A DNA stretch of 64,000 nt from assembly GCA_028554755.1 (NCBI GenBank), contig JAPTOF010000015.1, forward strand, positions 14,333,501 through 14,397,500, in the 5' to 3' direction. The DNA is from Cordia subcordata. Lineage: Eukaryota > Streptophyta > Magnoliopsida > Boraginales > Cordiaceae. Under the pieces are notes generated by a model. It saw only the letters and a program-made list of their open reading frames with translations. It did not search any database and had not been told where the DNA came from. Positions 32,155-42,149 of this stretch are shown piece by piece. Within the stretch, counting starts at the first letter, position 1. Each line of letters starts with the position of its first letter. Made by a program: the position numbers and the translations under genes.

Positions 32155-33570
32155 GTCCCACAAGCGGATGGTGATGGAAGAACTTGATGCTTGTCACGTA
32201 GATAAGTAAACCGAGCACATAAGAGAGGCTTAGTGAATATATCAACTAGCTGAGCCGTGATGGAGAGATATCAAATAACGTATCACGGACTTTATCCCGA
32301 ACAAAGTGTATATCAATCTCGATATGCTTGCTCCTTTGATGCATCACAAGGTTGGTAGCCATATAAATGGCATTGACGTTGTCATAAAATATTGTAGGTT
32401 TGATTGTGGGGGTGACTTGGAGGAAGTGTAGAAGGTGAAGAAGCTACACAAGTTCCAAGGTTAAGGAGGCGAGGGCCCTATACTCGGCTTCAGAGCTGGA
32501 TTTGGAGACAATTTGCTATTTCTTGGAGGCCCAAGTGAGGAGGCTATTTCCCATGGTAATAGCAAAACCTGTAGCAGATTATCGGGTGTCTAGGCAACTG
32601 GCCCAATTGGCATCATTATAACATTGAAGAAAGAAGTTTGTATTGGGCTGCAATAAAAGGCCATAGTTCAGAGTGCCTTTAACATAGCGAAGAATGCATT
32701 TGCCAGCTTCTAAGTGGGATGTGCATGGGGCATGCATGTATTGGCAAACGGAGTTGATGGTATATGATAAATCTGGTCTTGTCATGGTTAGATATTGTAG
32801 TGAGCCCATCAATTGTCGGAATTCAGTGGCATCAAGAAGTGGATCTCCATCATTGGAAGTCAACTTTTGAGGGGAGATTGGTGTGGAGACTGGTTTCGCT
32901 CTGTCCATGCCAAATTGAGACAAAATCTGTAATACATACTTGGTTTGAGAGAGAAATAAGTTGTCACCATGGTTAGTAACTTCCATCCCTAGAAAATAAT
33001 GAAGAGGTCCAAGGTTTTTCATGGCAAATTCAAGAGAGAGTTGTTCAATTAATTGCAAAACATAAGCGGGAGAGCTACCAGTGATGATTATATCGTCGAC
33101 ATAAATAAGTAGAATTATAGTGTGATTACCAGAGTATCGAACAAATAAGCCAGCATCATAATGGGAGTTGAAAAATCACATTTGAGGAGAAAATTACTAA
33201 AACATTGGAACCACGCTCGTAGGGCTTGTTTTAGACCATATAAGGATTTTTGTAAAAGACAGACGTGATCAGGAAATTGTTTATTTATAAAACCAGGGGG
33301 TTGTTGCATGTAAACTGTTTCAAATAATTCACCATAGAGAAAAGCATTTTTTACATCAAGTTGACGAAGTGGCCATTTCTTGGAAATTGCTAATATTAAA
33401 ATTAATTTAATTGTACCTGGATAGACAACGAGACTAAAGGTATCATTGTAATCATGACGAGGTTGTTGATTATATCCTTTAGCTACTAGCCTTGCTTTGT
33501 AGCGTTCTATCATGCCATCAGATTTTTGTTTAATGCGATATACCCATTTACAACCAATGTCATTCATGGA
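32155..33570 (-). pseudogene. Copia RT and RNase H
   Basis: RT begins [16 protein letters not shown] (33567) and continues through [21 protein letters not shown] and [13 protein letters not shown] to a frameshift near 33115. The YVDD active-site codons lie near 33090-33110, between open frames. The second half (33058-32579) has LHYFLGMEV, YLTMTRPDLSY and RYVKGTLNYG. RNase H traces, including a Ser-Glu-Ala-Glu-Tyr-like site, continue to about 32250 with stops. A stop after NDANWASCLDTR ends the open part. Confidence 0.88.
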
Positions 33571-33591
33571 AGGATCACGAGAAACTAATTT

Positions 33592-35267
33592 TCATGTATT
33601 ATTTTGAAGGAGAGAATTAAACTTCTCAACCATAGCAGAACACCAATTTGGATTGGTTTTAACTTGCGTGTAGCAAGTTGGTTCGACAGGAAAGGAGTGA
33701 GATGTAGAAAGAAGACAAGAGGGTAAAGGGTGTTTGGTAGAGTAGAAGATTTTGGCTTTACAGGTACCATCCATAGAGCAGGTGGTCATGTGATGAAGAC
33801 GAGTAAGGCGGATAGGAGAATTTGGGGTAGGAATGCTAGTGGTGTTACTTGAGTGCAAAAGAGTTATATTGGCGTTTGTACTCAAGTCGTGCTGTTGTGA
33901 GGTAGCAGCATTAGTCACTTCGTCCATAGGAGAGGGGACGAGTGACTTTTCACTGTTGCCTTTAACATGTGGGGAATGATGAGAGGTAGAGGGTAGACTG
34001 GGATGAGTATTATGACACGTAGGAGATGGGAAAATAGGAAAACATGTAAGGGAAAGGGTAGGCATACATGAAGAGCTTATAGAGGGAGTACATGACGCAC
34101 GTTTACTGGTGAGCTCATGTAACATACAAAGGGGAAAATGTTTATAAGGGGGATTTGATGTTGAGACTGTGGTGTGAGGAGTGGAGAAATTATAGAATTC
34201 TCCCTCACTAAAGACCACGTGCCGCGACATAAATATCTTGCCAGTAAGAGGATTAAAACATTTGTAACCTTTATAATGAGGACTATAACCTAAGAAGATA
34301 CATTGACAGCTTTTAAAATCAAGTTTGTTACGTCCAAAATGTGTTAGACAAGGATAGCAAATGGTATCAAAGACATGTAAGTCAAGATAATAAGGTTTAG
34401 TGCCAAAGTATTTTTCGTGTGGAGTGACATTGCGCAAGACCACAGATGGTAATCTATTGATTAAGAAAACAGCTGTGGAGAACGCATGAGCCCAAAATTT
34501 AGATGGTAGGCCACTATGGGTTAAAGTGTTAACCCCATTTCAACAATGTGTCTGTGCTTGCATTTGGCAATCCCATTTTGTTCGGGAGTGCCAAGGCAAG
34601 ACAGTTGATGGATAATGCCATGTTTTTGAAAAAGGATTTGGTTTTGACGATTAACGAATTCACCTCCTCCATCAGATTGAAAATATTTAATGGTGGTGCC
34701 ACATTGATTTTGAACCATAGCAATAAAGGTAGGTAAAATAGTAGTTATATCAGATTTACGAGCAAGGGGATAAAACCAACAAAAACGACTATAATCATCA
34801 ATCAATATCAAGTAATAACGAAAACCATCAGGGGATGGGACGGAAGCTAGTCCCCAGACGAAAGAATGTATGGTATGTAAAAGAAATGGTGTATGTTGAG
34901 TAAGTGAATTAAACGATAATCGATGATTTTTGCCATACTGGCAACTACGACAAACATGGTTATCAATAGATGAAATAGAAACATTAGTGTCCTTATGCAA
35001 AATATTTAAAATGTGGTTGGATAGGTACCCTAATTTGGCGTGCCAAATAGGAGGTGGTACTTTATTCGCAATATGAGCCTGTTTTGGTGTTGGAGAAAGT
35101 CGGCACAAGCCTTCCTCAAATGTCCTGCGATGAAGTGTTTTGCCTATCTTCATGTCCTTAATACAAAAACCATCAGCAGTGAATATAAAATAACAATCAA
35201 AGTCTTTAGTGAATTGAGCTACCAAAAATAAATTTTTGCTAAAGAGGGAACTATCAAGACAGGACAA
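33592..35267 (-). pseudogene. Copia integrase and linker
   Basis: From 35267: a GAG-pre-integrase region (WHAKLGYLSNHIL, CRSCQYGKNHRLSF), the integrase catalytic core (LILIDDYSRFCWFYPL, FQSDGGGEF, GTPEQNGIAKCKHRH), a 1-base deletion near 34520, then the C-terminal part (FLGYSPHYKGYKCFNP, SRHVVF) and a Ser/Thr-rich linker to 33592. A TGA at 33594-33592 occupies the place of a conserved Trp. Confidence 0.88.
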
Positions 35268-36437
35268 TTAATAGTAGATCCATTGTTTAAAGGGATAGAT
35301 TTATAGCCAATAAGTGAAATAGTCATGCCAGTACCGTTACCTATCAATATTTTATCATTACCCAAGTAAGAGTGCTTACCGATTACCATTGTAGTGGTTG
35401 GGACCATATTATTGGTGGCACCAGAGTCAACGTACCAGGATGGATCCGAAGGATCAGAGATGTTCATAGCAGCAAAGGCTTTTGTGGTGGACTTAACAAC
35501 TTCATCCGGAGCCCAACAGGTGTTTTCTTTGTGGTACGGGTGACCACAATGATAGCAAACAACAAAAACATCACCTCGACCACCTCGACCACGACGTCCC
35601 CTATTACCATGACCAACATTTTGGGAAGAGGGACTATTCAAGTGCTTGGAAACAGATGGAGATGTAGGTAGTTGTTTATTTGGAAATTGAGCATATGGTT
35701 TTGGAGAGGAAGGTGGCATAGTAGAGGAAGACTGAGCATGGGCAGAGAAGGCAATGGTGTGATCGACATGGGTAGAGGCTTGAAGACGCAATTCAAAATC
35801 CAAGAGCAAGCCCAAACTTCAACAAAACTAGGAGAGATTGGCCGAGAATTAATGGCTGCAATAATGGGATCAAAATCAGCACCCAGTCCTTGAAGAGTCC
35901 ATAAGATAAGGTCGTCTTCATCGATAGCCTTGCTAGCGCTTGATAAGGCGAGAGAGAGAGCCTTAATGCGTTGGATATAAGCATGGACTGGTTGCGTTCC
36001 TTTGTGGATTGACTGGAGCTTCATCTTGAGATGTTGAATCCTAGCAAGAGATTGAGCATTGTAGAGGGTTTCAAGAGTAAGCCAAACATCTCAAGATGTA
36101 TTCTTGTCAGCCACCTGCGAGTGGGTGGAATCAAATAGTGATATTAGTAGCCACCCTAAGGGCATTGGGTCAAGTTTTACCCAATCAGCAAAGACAGGAG
36201 ATGAGTTTGATGGACATGGTATGCTGCCATCGAGAAACCCAAGGAGACCATGACCCTTAAGATGGGGAGAATCCAAGTTTTCCAGAGAAGAAAATTTTCT
36301 CTATTGAGTTTAAGCGAAATTTTTTGATGAATATAGTCTAGTTTAGGTAGGGTGTCGTCTGAGGGTGTTTTTGATGGAGTCGAAGGATGTTAGGCAAAAG
36401 ATATAGTGGTGCTGTCAAGCTCTACAACATTGGTCAT
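35219..36437 (-). pseudogene. Copia gag and protease
   Basis: Gag probably starts at ATG 36437 (MTNVVELDSTT). A gag core follows with NRENFLLWKTWILP, then VWLTLETLYN and LQSIHKGTQPVHAYIQRI. A nucleocapsid RG-rich stretch and one zinc knuckle CYHCGHPYHKENTC (35545-35504) come next, then protease with WYVDSGATNNM. Breaks are a frameshift near 36270, a TGA at 36093-36091, and shifts near 35815 and 35240. Confidence 0.85.
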
Positions 36438-36674
36438 GGCTGCTGTGGGGTGAAACAAATGGAAAAGTGACGAAGCAGAAAGGAAAAGAAAAAAAAAGAA
36501 AAAAAAACAGAAAATGACAAAGCAATAAAGAAAAAGAAAAGCAACAGGCAGCAAAGCTTATAATTTGTAGTTTGACTTGGTAGGCTGCTTTTTGATTTGA
36601 GAAAAGAAAAGAAGAACGAAGTAGCGAAGAAAGAGTAGGCGGCGAAAGCTTTATGTTTGTGTTTTTGACCTAGG

Positions 36675-36689
36675 CTTATCCTGATACCA
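36675..36689 (-). other. Primer-binding site of the complete copia element
   Basis: The minus strand reads TGGTATCAGGATAA directly after the LTR terminus ATCA; the first nine bases match the initiator-Met tRNA 3' end. Confidence 0.85.
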
Positions 36690-36874
36690 TGATAGAATAG
36701 GTTTTCTGTGTATCATACATATGAATGGTGTACAAATATATAAGCAATTCCAATAGAGCCGTTTGATGATTAGCTCCTATAATTATGTACAAATCTTTGG
36801 ATATCATAAGTTGACTTTTGCATGAAGGTAAGTAAATCCTTTATTACTAGAAATAGAATGATCTTGTCTTGACA
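36690..36874 (-). repeat. 5' LTR of the complete copia element
   Basis: 185 bp; partner of 31962-32152. It is followed by the duplicated CAAAG at 36875-36879. Confidence 0.9.
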
Positions 36875-36879
36875 CAAAG

Positions 36880-37428
36880 AAGGGCAACAAAATGAAGCCA
36901 AATCAACCATTGTGCATGCTCCTTTTCCCAATCGATTTGAGGCTCTAAGAGTTGATGAAGAAAATGCCAAGGATGATCAAGCAAATGAGGTTGATCAAGT
37001 TGAAAGAAATGAAATTTCAAAAGGAAAGTCGTGCACATCAAGCTATGGGAAATGAACAATGTTGAGATGATGAATTGCATGGCCCCCTCGGCCAAAAAGG
37101 GATGGAGTTGATGGTAATTTTGTTCTTGATGGAGATAGAGATGAGCTTGCTGGTTCTTCTCTTGCTAGCATGGGAGTTTTGGGAGCTTTGTTGGTCCCTT
37201 CTTCGAGCGTTCATACACCGACATTTGTCTTCTTTTTTTTTTGGCTTGTTGGATTCTTTTGATTACTTTGATTGTATTTTGATCTTTTTCTCTTGTTTTT
37301 ATTTTGCACCTACCCCACAAGCCATGCTTTGTAGTGTTTCCTTTCTTTTGGCTTGAGGGGTTAAGGGAATGATCTGTACCAAGTTTTTGCATTAAATTAT
37401 AAAACTTACTTGCTCTGTCAAAAGAAAA
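36880..37428 (+). mobile_element. LINE remnant, right part (ORF1 end joined to 3' tail)
   Basis: It resumes the LINE after the copia insertion: an acidic ORF1 tail with PNRFEALRVDEENAKDD on plus, then a T-rich 3' region ending in TGTCAAAAGAAAAA near 37428. ORF2 is missing, so the LINE was internally deleted or 5'-3' joined. Confidence 0.55.
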
Positions 37429-38065
37429 ATTTATTATTTTATAGGAATTATTAGAATCATTGTATTTTTGTTTCCTATCTTTATCCTAAAACATATGGAT
37501 ATATTTTTCTTAAGTTCATCCCATTCTTAATTTTCTTTCAATTATTATTTGCACATTATATTTCTATTCAAATTCATTGTAACATTCCAATCACAACTTA
37601 CTAGTTGGTGATGACTAATCCGTGAAATATATACTTGACGTAATGTATATACTCGAGGCTAGTCAGACTCTTCTAGAATATTGATATGCTGTTTAAATGG
37701 TCATGCATGTACAAGAAATCTTCGTTGAGATGAAGCGCACATGGATTCTAGAGAGCTGTGATCTTGTGTGCTCCGTAGTCCGTACCGCAAATAAGGGAAG
37801 ACTAGTCTGCCTCGGCGGCTTCGAGAGGTTGACATTACAAAGTCTACGCTCTTTACGTATATATAGGTTTTGATTATTCACATTTCTTGAATCATATGCT
37901 TATAAATTTTAGTTACGTATAATGTTTATATTATGTGTACACAACTTATGTACTGTATACTGAAATTTACAACTTTAATTTGTATCTAGCAATGACTAAA
38001 TGGTTAGCCACTAACCAATGGCAATATGTTTGTTGTTTGCTTTAAGTGTTTTGAAATGTTTAAAG

Positions 38066-38316
38066 ATTTGTTTAGATTGACTTTTTCAAAATTGTTTAAA
38101 TGAATATCTTTTAGGAGAAAAAAATGAGAAAGAAAAAAAAGTTTTTTTTTTGAAAATTTAAGATTTTTTATTTTTGAAAAAAGAAAAGTATTTGATTTTT
38201 TTCAGACTTTCATTATTTTCAAAAATCAAGCCAAATATTTATGTAAAAAGAACTTAATTTTTTAAGAAAATATGCCTTTTCATTTAAAAAAAAAAAAGCC
38301 AATCAAAACAGCCCTA
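38066..38316. mobile_element. MITE, TTTGGATTGGC family (copy in block D)
   Basis: Left TTTGTTTAGATTGACTTTTT, right AAAAGCCAATCAAAACAGCCC. It occupies the same place as the 15600 copy in block B, so it was there before the duplication. Confidence 0.6.
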
Positions 38317-38505
38317 AATCCTATATTATCAATCTTGACTTCAATTGATGAAAAGCCTATATTATCAACTCCATTATTCCCGTACATAAAAGTACTTGTG
38401 ATTTGTAACAAATTAATATGAGTATTTTATTATTATCAAATCTTACTCATAACATTACAAGGATCCATACTTGTGTTGGAACAACATCGTGTTCGTTAAA
38501 ATCGC

Positions 38506-38700
38506 AAAGGACGCGTCGGCTGGCACCTTCTGTCGTGTTGTCTATATATAAATGCACATCTTTTTCTGTTTTATTTTCTTATTAAATGAACAACTTGTTG
38601 CTGCATCAAGGAATTTTCTACGCATTCGTTGTCAAACTAATGAAAACATGGACCAACCACTATGGTCAATGTTTATAGGACATTAATTCTAATCATTTTA
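38506..38700 (+). promoter_or_regulatory. Second orphan EP1-like promoter relic
   Basis: ACGCGTCGGCTGGCACC lies at 38511-38527, followed by AAATGCACATC, ACAACTTGTTGCTGCATCAAGG, TTCGTTGTCAAACTAATGAAA and ATGGACCAACCACTAT. It matches the upstream region of the two genes, but no EP1 coding sequence follows before the third motif at 39811. Confidence 0.75.
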
Positions 38701-39431
38701 GGTTTAAAAATTTTATCTCCACTCTAGTTTGAATTTTACTTGTCTTTCAATTTGTGTGAGCATAGGACTTCACACTCGAGCCATTGAAGCCTAATTTTTT
38801 TAATTAAGGGAAGTGAAAAAATATAAATAATTTAAGAAATAAATATGCAAGAGAAATATATTTTTATTAATTTGCGACAAAGTTACAATAGTGCCCTACA
38901 AGTTCTCATTTTAATATTTGATTGATTTTGCAAGACTAATTTTGTCAAAGTAAAACGGCATGAATAGATTTTACTTTGTCCAATTAAAAATCAAATTTAC
39001 CCATTTATCCTTTTTCTAAAATATGAAATGTCAAATAATAAATGATGTCATTTGTAAATTTAAGGTGAGATAAAAATATTAAAAATTTTAATTATATATC
39101 TAATGATAGTTTAATAATGACCCCTTCCCCCCCCCCCCCCAAACACACACACAAAACCACCCACCAAAATCCTATGTATCTCCGCCACTGCGAGCCACAA
39201 CCTAATTAACACAAACAAATATATTTTTATTTTAACCATTTTCTTATATATAAACTTTTCATTAAAATTAATTTAAAAAAAATTTGCAAAAGAACTAAAA
39301 CCAAATCAAATGTACATGGAAAAAAAAATCAATTAGTTAATTTCAAATGAAAACCAAATAATTTAGCTTGGTTTGGCTTACAATATGTCCAAAACCAAGC
39401 CAAACCATATACAACTCTAGTTAGAATGGCA

Positions 39432-39806
39432 AAGAACTAAGAGAATGTTTGGTTGGCTTATCAAAAAACTAGTTATAGATTTGGCTTTAAGCGATAATTT
39501 TTTATTTTTAACTTTAAATAGTATCTATTTGAATAAATTTGTATTTATAAAAACAATATTTACATATTTGATTAAATATTGTTAAAATAATTATATTAAG
39601 GATAATTTAGTAATAAAGTAAAAGAAGTAAGGATAAAATAATAAATGATTTAATAAAACTTGTTTTTTTTTTAAAAAAAAGGTTAAAGTCATAAAATAAA
39701 AGTCAGATAAAAAATACTTAATCTCACTTAAAAAATATTTTTTATTAATTTAAATTGCACTTTAAAAAATTTAACCAGTTTAAAAACTAAACCAAACACC
39801 TCTAAC
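39432..39806. mobile_element. MITE-like element just upstream of EP1-like copy 2
   Basis: Left GAATGTTTGGTTGGCTTATC; the right end complement reads AGGTGTTTGGTTTAGTTTTTAA. AT-rich interior without ORF. It ends about 5 bp before the conserved promoter motif. Confidence 0.5.
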
Positions 39807-39810
39807 CTAG

Positions 39811-40023
39811 ACGAGTCGGCTGGCACCTGCTAGCATTGTTCTGTTACATGAAAAACTTCTCTATTTTATTTTCTTAATAAATCAGCAACTTGTTGCTGCA
39901 TGAAGGAGCTTTTAGCGCGTTGATTTATTGTCAAACTAATGAATACATGGACCACCCGCAATATTCAACGTTATACAGTGGCAGCCTCGGCCCTCGTTTG
40001 ACTAGATTTGCAATTAAAAAACG
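39811..40023 (+). promoter_or_regulatory. Upstream region of EP1-like copy 2, shortened
   Basis: ACGAGTCGGCTGGCACC lies at 39811-39827, only 197 bp from the ATG against 284 bp in copy 1. The missing part is about 90 bp directly before the ATG (after GCAATTAAAAAAC), which in copy 1 contains the TATA-like box and the 5' leader. Transcription is probably impaired. Confidence 0.65.
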
Positions 40024-41335
40024 ATGTCTCCTTCATACTCAATATTGTCTCTAGCTATTCTCTTATTCTTGATCCAAACAATCGCCCAAGCTGCTGTTCC
40101 GGCTTCAGCAACATTTAAATATGCCAACGAAGGCGAGTTTGGAGATTACATTGTCGAATACGATGCAAATTATCGTGTCCTCGACATTTTTACTTACCCT
40201 TTCCAACTTTGTTTCTATAACACCACCCCGAACACGTATTACTTGGGTTTGCGTGTCGGTACTGTGCGTTCAACCTCACTGATGCGATGGGTCTGGGACT
40301 TCAACCGCGGCAAGCCTGTCCGGGAGAATGCCACATTCTCGCTGGGGACGGACGGCAACCTCGTCCTGGCGAATGCCGACGGCCGCGTGGCGTGGCAGAG
40401 TGGAACAGCCAACAAAGGGGTTGTAGGCTTCAAGTTACTATCAAATGGCAACATGGTGCTTCATGATGCCAAAGGCAATTTCGTATGGCAAAGTTTTGAT
40501 TACCCAACAGACACCCTCGTGGTTGGGCAGTCTCTTCGCATCGGAGGGCCAACCACGCTTGTGAGCCGCGCATCTGCACAGCAAAACGTGAACGGGGCTT
40601 ACAGTTTGGTGCTGGAGCCTAGAAGGTTGGCGATGTATTACAAGAGTCAAAACTCACCTATGCCACAGCTCTACTTTGACTCCACTGGGTGGTCGAGTTT
40701 TGGCGATGGCAGCTTAGAATACGTGAAACTCAACACCGCCCCAGAGGGTTCAAATGCCCTACGAAGTGACACTAGACTGCAAGATGGCACAGTCTTCAAA
40801 TTCAGGTACCATATTTCTGGGCAGGACGAGATACAACAGCACCGTAACATACCTTAGATTGGGTATGGATGGAACACTCAAGGCCTTCACGTATGATCAA
40901 GAGGCATTCGAAAGTGCATGGGAGGTGACATTCGACCTTTTCTCGAGCTCATCAGTGGGTATTGGGACATGCCAGCTGCCTGAGAAATGTGGGAAGTATG
41001 GGTTGTGTGAGAAAGGCCAATGTGTGGCTTGCCCATCTCCGAATGGTTTGCCTGGGTGGAGCGAGAAATGCAAGCCTCCCAAAGTGTCATCATCGTCTTG
41101 TGCAGCTAAGAATGCCAAGTACCATAAATTGGTTGGGGTAGACCACTTTGTGACCAAGTACACTAAGGGAGATGGCCCCATCAAGGAGAGCGATTGTTCA
41201 AAGAAATGCAGTTTGGATTGCAAATGTGCGGGATACTTCTATCAGCAGGAGAAGTCGATGTGCTGGATTGCTTATGATTTGATGACATTGACTAAAGTTG
41301 CTGATAAGAAGCACTTGGCCTACATCAAGTATTAG
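40024..41335 (+). pseudogene. EP1-like secreted glycoprotein, copy 2: intronless, frameshifted
   Basis: Closely similar to copy 1 over its full length. It has a signal peptide (MSPSYSILSLAILLFLIQ), a bulb-lectin domain (WVWDFNRGKPVRENATFSL, NGNMVLHDAKGNFVWQSFD), the Cys-rich CQLPEKCGKYGLCEKGQC and the PAN-like C-terminus ending AYIKY. The first frame is lost near 40757-40759, where one extra C in AATGCCCTACG shifts the reading; the second frame then carries the rest to the TAG at 41333-41335. The copy 1 intron is absent: sequence runs directly across 40805/40806. A frameshift plus loss of the leader region argues for a recent pseudogene; a sequencing error at the C run is the alternative. If so, the protein would be about 437 residues and functional. 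Confidence 0.85.
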
Positions 41336-41662
41336 TTAACTAATTTACACACCTGCTCATTCACCAAAAAAAAAGAAAAAAAAAAAGAAAAGGGTTTCTA
41401 ACTTATTTTCTGGGCATTGCATTTATTAATAATGGATGGAGAAGTGTGCTCTTTTTAATTTGTCGTCAAGAGAATATGTATTATCAATTCATGGTCAATT
41501 GAATAAAAATAAATGTGCAATTCTTTTCTCGATTAATTGTTTAATGTTTCTTTCACTGTGCCTTGATGGTGGATATCAACATGTTTACAAATCTTTCTCT
41601 ATGTATATATATTAAAATATTTGAGGGGTACGGTGTGAATGGGTTCCGTTGTGGCATGTCAT
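41336..41662 (+). other. 3' flank of EP1-like copy 2
   Basis: An A-rich tract, then AATAAAAATAAATG near 41503 as a possible polyadenylation signal; resembles the copy 1 3' flank. Confidence 0.5.
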
Positions 41663-42141
41663 TAGAGGTGACAAAACGGGTTGAGATTCGCGGGTCGACC
41701 CGCCTAACTCGTCAAAAAATAGGGTTAGGGTTGATGATTTAGTGACCCGTCAAATAAACGGGTCAACCCGACCCAACCAGCCAAATTGTCGGGATGGGTT
41801 GGGTCAACCCGCGGGTGACCCGTGAACCCGCCAAAATGACCAACATAACCCGCCAACCCGCTAAAATGACCCGCCGACCCGCCAAACGTGCAAAAACGAC
41901 CCATGAACCCGCCTAACCCACATAACCCGCCAAAGCGACCCGTAAACCCGTCAAAAATGACCCGCGAACCCGCCTAACCGGCTATAATAACCCACCTAAC
42001 CCACCAACCCATTAGGGTCGGGTTAGGGTTTAAAACCCCTGACCCGTTTATTAAACGGGTCAACCCGACCCAACCCGCCAACCCGCAGAACCCGTCGTAA
42101 ACGGGTTGGGTTGACCCGCGGGTACCCGTTTGCCACTTCTA
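41663..42141. mobile_element. GC-rich hAT-type MITE with 8-bp TSD
   Basis: It is 479 bp. The left end is TAGAGGTGACAAAACGGGT and the right-end complement is TAGAAGTGGCAAACGGGTA. Identical 8-bp CATGTCAT flanks lie at 41655-41662 and 42142-42149. The interior is dense in ACCCGCC / GGCGGGT and GACCCGNNAACC repeats in both orientations, so it can fold extensively. No ORF. hAT superfamily by TSD length and ends. Confidence 0.9.
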
Positions 42142-42149
42142 CATGTCAT

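Larger units (their letters stand above)
31962..36874 (-). mobile_element. Structurally complete Ty1/copia retrotransposon, 4.9 kb
   Basis: It has two LTRs (31962-32152 and 36690-36874) starting TGATAG and ending TTGACA on plus, CAAAG duplications, an initiator-Met primer-binding site inside the right LTR (TGGTATCAG, minus), a polypurine-like GTGGGACGGTG inside the left LTR, and gag-protease-integrase-RT-RNase H in that order on the minus strand. By hand, the LTRs differ by about five to seven substitutions plus one microsatellite indel, so the insertion is moderately young. All coding frames are broken. Confidence 0.93.
37432..39425. repeat. Segmental duplication block D
   Basis: It matches block B 14780-17060 in order: TATTAGAATCATTGTAT, AATCCGTGAAATATATACTTGA, GGGAAGACTAGTCTGC, TTGATTATTCACATTTCTTGAA, the MITE, the promoter relic, and a poly-C tract at about 39126-39140 with the following ATCTCCRYCAYTGYGAGCCACAA. 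Non-coding. Confidence 0.8.

Noticed and set aside
40024..41335. Processed retrocopy of EP1-like copy 1
   Set aside because: The intron is absent, but more than 100 bp of promoter sequence upstream of the transcript is shared with copy 1 and there is no clear poly(A) insertion with target duplications. A segmental copy with intron loss or gain fits better.
41681..42130. CRISPR-like or telomere/satellite array of ACCCGCC units
   Set aside because: Units are irregular, in both orientations, and bounded by hAT-type ends with an 8-bp duplication; it is a MITE interior.
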